Part shown: positions 47,151 to 58,100 of the stretch, in pieces
Numbering within the stretch: position 1 is the stretch's first letter
Layout of the letters: each line of letters begins with the position of its first letter
Source of the DNA: Atherinomorus stipes
Lineage: Eukaryota > Chordata > Actinopteri > Atheriniformes > Atherinidae
Reading direction: 5' to 3'
NCBI GenBank assembly: GCA_023101725.1
Contig: JALJCO010007106.1
Span: 1 to 64,000 of the forward strand
Length of the DNA: 64,000 nucleotides
Made by a program: the position numbers and the translations under genes
Notes under the pieces: model-generated
Told to the model about the DNA's origin: nothing
The model's database searches: none
Seen by the model: the letters and a program-made list of their open reading frames with translations, nothing else

Positions 47151-47536
47151 GAGTTACTTTTTAAAAAGATATCAATGTGTCTTTTATCCCAAACTGCTCT
47201 GATTCAGGTTGAATTTTATACATTTCTTTCCAACACATTTTGTGAGTAAAGCAAGTAAGTCAGTAAACAGATTTTTAAGTAGGCTACAGCAACTTTAAAG
47301 ATAAAAATCATACAGTGATTCAAAATACCCGGGTCGTTATAAACGACCTCTGAAAAATATAATCAGATATTCCTGTATCCAGTCATTTGTAGTCTGAAAA
47401 TTTTGCTAGGAAAATAGAAAGAAAAAGCCGTCTGTTCATCTGCTTTAACGCCCAGTTTCATCTTGAAAGCAGTTCCTGGTCTAGTTCGATGTTTCCATCG
47501 TTTAATGTGCGGCCTGGACGTGATGAGTCATTTTTC
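47150..47536. repeat. Block D2, left part
   Basis: Homologous in the same orientation to about 3655..4040. It ends in gtgatgagtcatttttc, exactly where X is inserted. It continues at 51786. Confidence 0.75.
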
Positions 47537-47585
47537 CAGCAGGGCCTGGCTCAAAATGTGGCAGTGGCAGCACTTCTGGCAGCTG

Positions 47586-48744
47586 CCACAAGGTGCCACT
47601 AGGTGCCACAAGGTGCCACTAGGTGCCACGGGGTGCCACAGTGCTTTGGGCTGCCACTAGGTGCCACTAGGTGCCACTAGGTGCCACAGGGTGCCACTAG
47701 GTGCCACAGGGTGCCATGGGGTGCCACTAGTTGCCACAGGGTGCCACAGGGTGCCACGGGGTGCAACAGTGCTTTGGGCTGCAACTAGGTGCCACAGGGT
47801 GCCACGGGGTGCCACTAGGTGCCACAGGGTGCCACCGGGTGCCACAGGGTGCCACAGGATGCCACCGGGTGCCACAGGGTGCCACACTGCTTTGGGCTGC
47901 CAATAGGTGCCACAAGGTGCCACAGGGTGCCACTAGGTGCCACGGGGTGCCACTAGGTGCCACAGGGTGCCACAGTGCTTTGGGCTGCCACTAGGTGCCA
48001 CGGGGTGCCACGGGGTGCCACTAGGTGCCACAGGGTGCCACGGGGTGCCACAGGGTGCCACAAGGTGCCACGGGGTGCCACAGGGTGCCACAAGGTGCCA
48101 CGGGGTGCCACTAAGTGCCACTAGGTGCCACAGGGTGCCACAGTGCTTTGGGCTGCCACTAGGTGCCACGGGGTGTCACTAGGTGCCACAGGGTGCCACA
48201 GTGCTTTGGGCTGCCACTAAGGATGGGCGATATTTTATCGTGTGCGATATATCGTCAAAGAAATTCCCCACAATAACAATTTGAATTTATCGTTTTTATC
48301 GTGATATGACAATTTATCAGGTTGTGTTTGCAGTTGCACTACTTTGTTTTTTTAATAAGCCAAGTTAGTTTTGCTGATTGCATCGTTTGAATAAATGTGG
48401 AATTTGGTCTCATATTTCAGACTTGTTTGATTGGTGTCACTTCAATTTTGCAATACGGGTGCACTACTTGAAATTAATTGATATAGTTTAGTGGCTTCTA
48501 GTATGTTGTAGGGCTTTCAAGACAGAATTTAGTGACAGATTTATAATACAAAATATTTTGCTGATAGTTTTTATCGTCACTTATCGTTACCGTGATAAAT
48601 AACAGAAATTATCGAGATACATTTTTTAGTCCATATCGCCCATCCCTAGCTGCCACTAGGTGCCACAGGGTGCCACGGGGTGCCACAGGATGCCACCGGG
48701 TGCCACAGGTAGCCACTGGGTGCCACAGTGCTTTGGGCTGCCAC
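47586..48744. repeat. Left satellite array of X copy 2 (interrupted)
   Basis: Decamers AGGTGCCACN (complement of GTGGCACCNN) with the 18-bp variant AGTGCTTTGGGCTGCCAC. It is interrupted at 48218..48648 by a hAT-like insert. Its inner end (gtagccactgggtgccac) aligns unit by unit with the start of the array in copy 1. Confidence 0.93.
48218..48648. mobile_element. hAT-like MITE inserted in the satellite array (431 bp)
   Basis: Ends TAAGGATGGGCGATATT and ATATCGCCCATCCCTA, flanked by gctgccac on both sides (48210-48217, 48649-48656), an exact 8-bp duplication of the satellite variant. Absent from the matching place of copy 1, so it is younger than the X duplication. Confidence 0.92.
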
Positions 48745-49390
48745 CAGGGCCGTTTCTAAATCTGCGTACTTGTGCGTACTTGCGGGCTCGTGGACTCGTA
48801 AAACGTTATCACCCGCGGTCCAAGTCATGTTCCATTAAAAAGTTCGCTTCTCAGCAAGTTCACAGGAAATCCCGGATGAAAACTTTCTCCGCCCATTTTA
48901 CCGAGCATGCATCAGAGGAGGCTCGTGCGTACTTGGCCAGGTATAAATCCCAGCATGCACCTGCACACGCGCAGCGTTTGACAGCCTCCTCCTTCCTCCT
49001 CCTCCCTCCTCCGCCTCCAACAGCCAAACCTGAGCATCATTTCTATTATTTTACTGTTTTTGGCCTTTTATCTGCAGCTCTTCCTCCCGCTTTCCTCTCA
49101 CATCTGTCTTTGATCATATCATTATGACCTGATTGTCTGTTTGCATTTATGGGCGTATTGGAAATAAATATAATTTACACGTTTGGGAAAACTCCCCCAA
49201 AAAGCATCCACTTAGTAGGCTATAATTGTTTTGGGGCAGTTGTTTTAATTGTTTTAAACAATGACATTTAAACAATGAATAAAGCAATGAAACCATAACT
49301 GAAGTCTGTCAAATTTGATAAATGTGCAACCCTAACCCTCCTCATTTTGTCATATTTAGCATCTAAGCAGCTCAAGTTTTTTATTTAATG

Positions 49391-49583
49391 CAAGGGGCGC
49401 AAACTCGTTCCAAAGAGGGTCCTGTAACTGGAGATTTTCTTTCCAACCAAGAGAAAACAGACCACTCATTTCATTGAGTTTACTCTTATATTGAAAACTT
49501 GATGAAATGAATAGACTCTGGTGCTGAATGAATGAAAACTTGCAGTCACAGGGTTCCTTTCTGGAAGCAGTTTGAGACCCCTG
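49391..49583. mobile_element. Small hAT-like MITE inside X copy 2
   Basis: Counterpart of 1407..1597: CAAGGGGCGCAAACTCG to GTTTGAGACCCCTG. Confidence 0.6.
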
Positions 49584-49836
49584 CTTAAATGTTTTAAAGT
49601 GGTCATGACCAATAGTTTACAAGAATTTCTGAAAGTCTATTAAAGTTGTTTTTGGATTTTAGCCATTATACATTAAGTATTTTGGGGAAAATGCTTTTTG
49701 ACAAATCAGTTGGGACTGACATCAATGATTAAAAAATGCCTGGCTTAAAATGACAAAACAGCTTATAATAATTTTTTTTTTAATTCAAATTTTTCCCCCA
49801 TTAAACTTTACTCTATCCCAAGTGTGAACTTGTCTT

Positions 49837-51001
49837 TAGGGCTGCAACTATCGATTATTTTTGTAATCGAGTAATCTAGCGATTCTTCTGACGATTAATC
49901 GAGTAATCGGATAAATTGGACATTTTGCAAGTTTTTTAAGTTTCACAACTTAAATTGATTGTAAGAGCTAGAATTTCTAGCTTTCAGAGTTCTACAGTGC
50001 TGAGTTTTCCCTGAATGCAGCACTGATCCCCCCCCCCCCGCGCTTCTCTGCCAAAAACTTAATTGTTTAATTGTTGCTTCCACATCTGCACATTTAATTC
50101 TGCTTTACTAAAATGGAAACAATTGGCCGTTCATTGGAGGACCTAAATACATATTCAAGTCCACAACACTGCAGTATAAATGAAAGGATGATCAGCACCT
50201 GCTGAACCGACTCCCAACAGTTTTAAAAAATCATTTATTTATTGTTATGAAAATTAAAAAAAAAAAAAAAACTGCTGAGACCCTATGATAGACTTTTAAC
50301 CTGGTATCACTGGTAATGTAACGTTTGATGTAGTTCAGCGACTGTAAACTTGAAGGGGCTTTTATATTGAAAGTCACCGGATGCTTTCTGCTACTTCTAC
50401 GTCTGATTTCCTCCTATCTGAACTAATGAGCTGATTCTGGAAGCTGCTCTGTCAAAAACAGACTCGACGCCCATATTTAGAGAGCTGCGACAGCGTGCTT
50501 CTGGCTCGAGCTGCGTGTCCCCGGTTGCGACTAAACCATTGATTAAAACGGTCTTGTTAAGTTTCGGAGGCCGCGCAGTACACGGAGCTCAGAGCAGACG
50601 GACCCGCTCTGAACTGCCTTTGCTGAGCAGGCGCAGCCAAATCCACGGATTATACAAATAAATAAAGGACTTATATCATTTCTATGTCATGGATCACGCG
50701 CGTACCGAACCGCGGAGAGGGAACTGTGTTTCCTCTCTCTTTCGGTCCAGTTTGTACGGTCCCATACAGTTTTTCCTCCCTCCACTTTAGTTACGTTATC
50801 ACCATAAAGCTGTTATGTTCAACAGAAATACCAGTCCGGGCGGAACGTTCCTTGCGTTAACGTTGTGCAACAGAAAAACCATCCGGGCGGATGCGCAAAA
50901 TGCAAAGAGTGAATTTAACGAATCCTCGAGGCAGTTATTTTGCCTCGAGCAATTTTATGAATCGAGTTACTCGAATTACTCGAGTAATCGTTGCAGCCCT
51001 A
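49837..51001 (+). mobile_element. hAT-like element nested in X copy 2 (1165 bp)
   Basis: Ends TAGGGCTGCAAC and GTTGCAGCCCTA, flanked by exact 8-bp cttgtctt (49829-49836, 51002-51009). Subterminal taatcgagtaatc repeats. Shared with copy 1. No transposase. Confidence 0.93.
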
Positions 51002-51049
51002 CTTGTCTTACAGTACTACACTCTAGAACCACCTTAGCAGGCTCTAAAA

Positions 51050-51736
51050 TGGCACCTAGTGGCACCCCGTGGCACCTAGTGGCAGCCCAAAGCACTGTGG
51101 CACCCCGTGGCACCCTGTGGCACCTAGTGGCACCCTGTGGCACCTAGTGGCACATAGTGGCACCCCTTGGCACCTAGTGGCAGCCCAAAGCACTGTGGCA
51201 CCCCGTGGCACCCTGTGGCACCTTGTGGCACCTAGTGGCAGCCCAAAGCACTGTGGCACCTAGTGGCACCCCGTGGCACCTAGTGGCAGCCTGTGGCACC
51301 TAGTGGCAGCCTGTGGCACCTAGTGGCACCCTGTGGCACCTAGTGGCAGCCCAAAGCACTGTGGCACCCTGTGGCACCTAGTGGCACCCAGTGGCACCTA
51401 GTGGCACCCCGTGGCACCCAGTGGCACCTAGTGGCACCTAGTGGCACCCCGTGGCACCTAGTGGCAGCCCAAAGCACTGTGGCACCCCGTGGCACCCCGT
51501 GGCACCTAGTGGCAGCCCAAAGCACTGTGGCACCCCGTGGCACCCTGTGGCACCTTGTGGCACCTAGTGGCACCTAGTGGCACCCCGTGGCACCTAGTGG
51601 CACCCTGTGGCACCTAGTGGCACCTAGTGGCAGCCCAAAGCACTGTGGCACCTAGTGGCACCCCGTGGCACCCTGTGGCACCTAGTGGCAGCCCAAAGCA
51701 CTGTGGCACCCCGTGGCACCCTGTGGCACCTTGTGG
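51050..51736. repeat. Right satellite array of X copy 2
   Basis: GTGGCACCNN decamers with the GTGGCAGCCCAAAGCACT variant, opposite in orientation to the left array. It starts about 40 bp after the nested hAT target duplication. Confidence 0.95.
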
Positions 51737-52143
51737 CAGCTGCCGGAAGTGCTGCCACTGCCACGTTTTGAGCCTGCTGTCTCTCCATTTTTCAGCGGAG
51801 GCACGAAAACTCACAACAAACTGTTGAAGCCGTGCGCGGCCCCGCGACGGACAGGAAGAGATCACATGGCCACGGAGCGTGTGCACGAAGTACATGCACG
51901 AGGACATAAGGAGAAAGTGGGTTTATGTTCAATCTGCCAGAAAACGCATAAAAACGGTTTCTTGAGTCAAATTTCGAGTGAAAATCAAACAATGATCAGC
52001 TGAAGTTTGAGTTAAATGGAAGCTGTCCGAGTCAGAGCTGAACAGGAAGTAAGACTGACCGCAAAAGTGAATAAAAGCTGTTTGTGCTGTCGGAGAATCA
52101 AAGTTTATCTCTTCTTTCTCTACTAAGCAGACAGAAAACCTAC

Positions 52144-52195
52144 CTGGACCCTCTGATAGCACACAGCCAAAAATAAACAGAAGAATGTTGTTCAT
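52144..52195 (-). other. Possible signal-peptide-like first exon in block D2
   Basis: ATG at 52195 opens MNNILLFIFGCVLSEGP and stops at a donor-like CCAG/GTAGG. The block D1 counterpart (4421..4377) gives MNNTAVLFVFFQRIQ and a different phase. No downstream exon recognised. Confidence 0.2.
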
Positions 52196-52647
52196 ACTCA
52201 CCTTTATTCAGGACTTAAGTTCCATCTGGTTGCTGTCGACTCGAGATGGAGTTGAACTGTCTGATATTTTCACTTTCGTCTCTCCTCCCCTGCGTTTACA
52301 TGAAGTCACATGACCTTAAACTCCCCTGAAGTCACCTCCCAGCTGCTCGGTCTCCTCTACTTCACATTATTTCTCTTCAGTAAAGCTGGCCTAATCTTGT
52401 TCCACAACTAAACTTTATTCAGTAACTTCACTAAAATCAGGTTCATGGGAATTAAATTATTTCTCTCTCTCTTTTCCTCTTTGTCAACAACCTTACTGAC
52501 AAGTTTTATTTGGACTTATATCAGATTTTCCTGTTTAGTTCTCTAGACATTTAATTTTATGCCCATTTAAACATGAGCTCAATGAACGAGTAAGAACACG
52601 TTCAAGCTGTTGCTTTTCCAATGTGATTTTTCGTTTGTTCTTACCAA

Positions 52648-53787
52648 TAGGGGATTATCACGCTTACCGGAAGTTGCCGGCTTTTGACACTTCCTCTTCC
52701 GGGCCATGTTAACGACAGCCGTTCCTGCTCTGTTATACTGTTTAAATCGGATGAACTCCAAACATATTGAAGTTTTCATTCTAGACTGAAGTGATACTGG
52801 ATCAAAAGCTGGATCAAAGCGATCGATTCGCCGCGGTGAAGGGCCGAACTTTATAATAAAACACACGTTTGTTTGTCCCCGGTGGGGCACGACACCGGCA
52901 CTTCACAGCATGCTAGCATTAGCCAGCTAGCGTTTACTGACGTGCTTAACATTGTGCGTCTTAAAACACACAAACATCTGAAAATCGGGTCTGTACCTCC
53001 CCGTTTCCAGTGGAACAACTGGGGACTGCCAAGAAAGGAGACGCTTTCAGATGATTGTGTGTTTTCAGCCGCACAAAGTTAGGCACGTTATCAAGCTGGC
53101 TAATGCTTACAGGCTAACACGACTGTGCAGTCTGCCGGCCACAAACAAACGTGTCGTTTTATTATAAAGTTCGGTCCTTCACCGCGGTGAATCGGTCGTT
53201 TTGATCCACTTCTTCCTCAGCATCACTTCAGTCTGGAATGAAAACTTGGCATTGGCGTTTATCCGATTTACAAAGTTTAACAGAGTAGTAGCTGGCGGAC
53301 TTTTGTTAGCAGGTTAGCATTCGCCAGCTTGATGACGTGCCTAACTTTGTGCGGCTGAAAACACACAAGCATCTGAAAGCGTCTCCTTTCTTGGCAGTCC
53401 CCAGTTGTTCCACTGGAAACGGGGGGGTACAGACCCGATTTTCAGATGTTTGTGTGTTTTAAGACGCACAATGTTAAGCAAGTCAGTAAACGCTAGCTGG
53501 CTAATGCTAGCATGCTGTGAAGTGCCGGTGTTGTGCCCCACCGGGGACAAACAAACGTGTGTTTTATTATAAAGTTCGGCCCTTCACCGCGGCAAATCGA
53601 TCGCTTTGATCCAGCTTTTGATCCAGTATCACTTCAGTCTAGAATGAAAACTTATATATGTTTGGAGTTTATCCGATTTAAACAGTATAACAGACCAGGA
53701 ACGGCTGATGTTAACATGGCCCGGAAGAGGAAGTGCCAAATGTTTCAACTTCCGGAAACCGGAACGCGGAAATGTGATAATCCCCTA
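52648..53787. mobile_element. Long palindromic (foldback-type) element, 1.14 kb
   Basis: Termini TAGGGGATTATCAC and GTGATAATCCCCTA; the arms (about 52648-53095 and 53333-53787) are inverted copies, and the middle holds a third partial copy (about 53155-53290). Both arms contain the same frames on opposite strands (GQTNVCFIIKFGPSPR and NNWGLPRKETLSD), and GGAAGT/ACTTCC motifs near each end. It is absent from block D1. No matching target duplication was found. Confidence 0.75.
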
Positions 53788-54199
53788 TCGCAGTTTAGCA
53801 TAATTTATTTCACAATAGTTTCATACACTGTGCAAATCATTTCTAATTTAAACAAATCCATTATTCCCGCATGCTACTCTTTGATTAAGTTAAATATCTG
53901 GTCAGTGACCAAGTTTCTTTCTTTAAACAGATAATGTATCAAACGCATCGGGAAATACGGACCTTCAAGGCGAATGCAGACCCCTTGAGTTGGAGAGGGT
54001 GAATAAACTCGGACTGGACTCAGTGTTCAAAATCCCCACAGTCGCCGAAGATGTTGAAATTAAGTTGGAAGTAACCATTTTTCTACCGCTTTCTACCATT
54101 TTTCCGTCGCTAAGTGCTCGCTCACTATTTTTATTGCCGTTTTTTTCCGTTAAGATAAGTGACCGGACTACTTGCAATGCGGAGTAATATTAGGTGAAC

Positions 54200-55160
54200 A
54201 GACCACAGGTTGATTCGTTGCACTACACTGCGGCCGTTATATTGTTTCAGCGGTCATATACGAAATTAATGACCGCTTAAATGTTGAGAAAACCTATTCA
54301 AGTCAACGGAGCATTCTAATACATTATAAAGAGCCGTATAATAAGCTTAAATAAAAACTCGGCGCTCCAGTCGGATAACTATTTTTTGTCAGCAGTTGCT
54401 ATGGTGAATCTCAACTCTGGGCCCTGATAGGCTACTCTGAGTTTAACCAACCACCTCGAAGCGTCTGATCAGGGTGTTCATTTATGAAGCTTGCTTACGT
54501 GCAAAACCTAAAAGTGGCGTAAGTGATTTTCCACACATATTTCTGATTTATAAAAACAAACTTGGCGGAGAATGTACGAACTCTGATCGTTGCGCACAAA
54601 CATTTTGGAGATGGAGAAAGTGGCAGCCGGTGAGAGGATGAACTGAAGCCACTTTTGTTGCATTTTGGTTTTATTACCTGTTACATCAGAATTACAAACA
54701 TCTGCCTCTAGAGCTGAACTGATAGTATGTATGTGAACACATGTTTCCATTAGTGATGTGTACAGATACCTGCACACATCTCTGTATCTCTAAAAATTAT
54801 GTGCCCAATATTTGACCAGGATGTGGTGGTGGTGGATTCCAGTAAATTCTTGAGTAAATGTTAGTTATTTATGTTTTAACATCACTGCTCCAGACCATCA
54901 CTAACTCACTTCAAATTTCCAGTGCTTGTGTGAAAGTGATAATGACTGATCGGATCAGGAACATGTTTTCACCTACTTCCAAATCAAAACATAATAATGA
55001 CCATTAACAGACATGAAATATAAAAATCTAGAATGAAACATCTGCACAGAAACTCATAAACAAAGTAAACCATCATATTGTTGCTGCTTCGTTCTCTGTG
55101 GGTCGTCAGGACACAGCTCATCATCTCTCTGCACTCTGATGTGTTCACTGTCCACAAACA
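54200..55160. other. Intergenic, downstream of NLR gene B
   Basis: No gene. A minus-strand AATAAA at 54670-54675 is a possible polyadenylation signal for gene B but lies about 490 bp past the stop. Confidence 0.4.
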
Positions 55161-55163
55161 TCA

Positions 55164-55173
55164 TCACTTCCAT
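55164..55173 (-). CDS. Putative terminal coding exon of NLR gene B
   Basis: Acceptor ATTTCTCCTACAG, then one completing base and W-K-stop. Parallel to 12000..12018 in gene A. Confidence 0.4.
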
Positions 55174-58100
55174 CTGTAGGAGAAATGAGATCAGGTGAGT
55201 GTTACTGAATATTTGATGTGTCATCTGTAAGTCAGAGATTCAGTCTGAAGAGCTGCAGAGACGTCAGTCAGCTGATGGTGGAGCAGCGTGCCTAGAAAAG
55301 ACTGAAGACTGTCATCAAGATTTATTTCCTGCAGACATGAACAGCATCACTGATCTTCACTTCAACTGCTACACAGGATCAGGAAAACACCGGGCTGGCT
55401 AATGAGTGCAGGAGACGACCGTTGCCAATGACAACAGAAAGATATTTGCTAACATAACGTCTCATCGGTACTGGTTTTTCATGCTGGTTTGGTGCGTCCC
55501 ACAGCCTGCCACCAGTTTCCTTTCACAGCATCGTGGTGAAAGTTGTTGGTTTACAGGAAACTCTGGATATAAGGTTTGATTCTCTGTTTATGGATTAAAT
55601 CCAGCTTTACTGACCTCAGAGTCTTCAGTCTCCAACGTGGACTCTCCACCAGATCCAGCAGCTGCTTCAGGTCTGGATCCTGCAGGTTGTTCTCACTCAG
55701 GTCCAGTTCTGCCAGATGGAACGGGTTGGAGTTCAGAGCTGAGACCAGGAAACCACAGCTGCTCTCTGACAAGCTGCACCAACATAACCTGAAAACAGGA
55801 TGGATGGATGGATGTGTGAAAAAGTGTTGGCCCCCTTCCTGATTTCTTTTTTTTTTTTGCCTGTTTATCACAATTAATGAAGATAACACAAGTAAACACA
55901 AAATGCAGTTTTTAAATGAAGATTTTTATTTCTAAGGGGAAAAAAATCCAAACCCACATGGCCCTGCGTGAAAAAGTTCAACAGACCTCAGAGTCTCCAG
56001 TCTGCAATGTGGACTCTCCAGGAAGCTCCACAGCTGCTTCACTCCTGCGTCCTGCAGGTTGTTGTAACTCAGCTCCAGATGTCTCAGATGGGACGAGTTG
56101 GACTTCAGTGCCGAGACCAGAGAAGCACAGCCGACCTCTGACAAGCTGCAGTCCTTTAATCTGAAGAAAATGCTCAAAAGTGAGAAGAAACTCAGAAACA
56201 CAGTTCAAACAGTCGAACAGACCAAGTAAAATAACGACTGTTAAATGATAAAATGATGCTGATTCAACAAACATGCAGCTGTTAAACTCTGCAGCGTCAG
56301 GAGCAAATGGAAACACGTCGTCATAAAACATATAAAACAATTTGTTGAATGTGAGAAAAAGTTTATTTCATCTAAAGAATCACAATTAAAGTATTTCAAG
56401 AAGTAGATTATGTTAAACAGTGTTTTTAGGAATCATGAATCCATCTTTAATCATTAATGAACCGTTAACAGGATAAAACGGATCTTAAAGATCCTCATTG
56501 TGGATGTTTTAGCCTTTAACCCACAAGCTGGTGTAAAACAGGTCTCATTATCCCGTATTAACATCAATGCACGACTAAAACATGGCGTCTGACCTGAGAG
56601 TCTTCAGTCTGCAGAGTGGACTCTCCATGAAGTGACAGAGATGCTTCAGTCCTGAATCCTGCAGTCTGCAGTTGTCGCTCAGGTCCAGTTCTGTCAGATG
56701 GGAGGGGTTGGACTCCAGAGCTGAGACCAGTAATCCACAGGCGGTCTGGGACAAACTGCAGGTCTCCAGCCTGAAGAAGGATTACAGTTTTATAACATCC
56801 GGAGACGTGTCCTCACACAGGTTCAACAGTCAGATTTTCATCGTGTTGGCTGGAGACGGAACGAAAAACTCCAGTCAGACACAGCTGTGATACGTCCACT
56901 GTTTTCTTATCGGGCTCGTTGTAAAGGGGTATTTCATGCAAAATGACATGAAACAAATACAGACATGTGACACTTTAGCTTTTATGATAGAAATTTATAG
57001 TAAAAAGCAACATTTAGTTCATTAAAAAGGGACAAATGGACAGAAAATTAGCTGATATGTGCACGACTGATCCCTGAATCTGTGCTTCAAGTTTACAGTT
57101 CAAATTTAAAAAAAAACAAACTTATTAGCAAATTCTTCATGCTGATGATTGAATGAAGATATTTTGACATAAGTGAAGAATTTCACATGAAGAAATATTC
57201 CAAGAGTGAATAAATCTCAGCACACCTGAGGCACAGGTGCGTAGCAACAGTGATCGCCCAAAGCGTGTCCACAAAATTAAAAAAAGGGTTCCCGCACACT
57301 ATCGCTCTCATTCATGTGTTTTTTTATTCATTTAACCAAAACATCACATGAATAAAAAAACACTTGAATGAGAGCGATAGTGCGGGAATCCTTTTTTGAA
57401 TTTCACATGAAGAAAAATAGAAATAAATCTGGTAAGTCCAGCTAGCGGACTGACCGGAGAACCTCCAGTTTACAGTTGGGACTCTCCAGTCCAGCAGACA
57501 GTAGCTTCACTCCTGAGTCTTGCAGGTCGTAGTTCTTGCTCAGGTCCAGCACGGTCAGGTGGGAGGGGCTGGACCTCAGCGCCGCGGCCACGACTTCACA
57601 GTGAGTCTCAGAGAGTCGACAATCGCCGAGTCTGCGGTTCCACATGATGCATGATCAGCTTTAGTTTCAGCTGATGATGAAACAGACAGACGTCCTCATC
57701 TGTCGGACATCTGCTCTTCACACAAACACTAGATGTGATTTCAGCACTGCGTCTGGCTGCAGCTCTCATTTAATCCTGTTTATCTCTAAATAATCCAAAC
57801 TATTTAATTCTTTTTATCAGAAACTGAGGAGGTCAGTAATGGTTTGCTTTATTCCTGACTACTGTGGATGTTGCTGTTTATTATCAGTTATTTCCCCGGC
57901 ATGAGGGGAACGATTTGTCATGTTTTAGGTTAATCAACTATCAAATAAACAGTGTTCAAGACATTTTTATGTCAACACCTCTGTTACTCTATATTAATAA
58001 CTCTTATTAAACGTTAAATGCACTGAAATTATGTCTGTTGATCACATTTCACCTACTCATAACTGCAGAGTGATGATGTGTTTATATTACGCTGATGTTT

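Larger units (their letters stand above)
47537..51785 (+). mobile_element. Element X copy 2, complete: foldback-like element with satellite TIRs (4.25 kb)
   Basis: Left terminus CAGCAGGGCCTGGCTC, then TGGCAGTGGCAGCACTTC and TGGCAGCTGCCA; right terminus is the near-exact complement, ending GAGCCTGCTG plus TCTCTC. Each end continues into a 10-bp satellite array pointing inward (47586..48744, interrupted; 51050..51736), so the inverted repeats are about 0.7 kb each. The host bases catttttc occur on both sides (47529-47536, 51786-51793), and block D1 has the same place undisturbed (gagttatttttcagcg). The core holds a small MITE and a hAT-like element, both shared with copy 1. No transposase. Terminal CAG and an 8-bp duplication would suit mobilisation by a hAT enzyme, which is inference. 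Confidence 0.82.
51786..54195. repeat. Block D2, right part
   Basis: Homologous to about 4030..6035 (for example gacggacaggaagagatcac and gtgaccggactacttgc). It is interrupted by the palindromic element at 52648..53787. Gene content unknown. Confidence 0.65.

Noticed and set aside
48660..49127. 155-codon frame conserved in both X copies (also 1874..2344 on the minus strand)
   Set aside because: Its first part is satellite and the rest has low-complexity and hydrophobic text without a recognisable domain; conservation follows from the recent duplication of X. Kept only as a reason to check X further.
1..51001. A single 47-kb inverted segmental duplication flanking gene A
   Set aside because: The inverted match stops exactly at the X terminus (3430 and 47537); beyond it block D is in direct orientation. 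Two opposite X insertions explain the pattern better.
52579..53934. ORFs of 103 and 133 codons with MARKRKCQ
   Set aside because: They read through the arms of a palindromic element and out into flanking DNA; mirrored copies on the opposite strand, no known domain.
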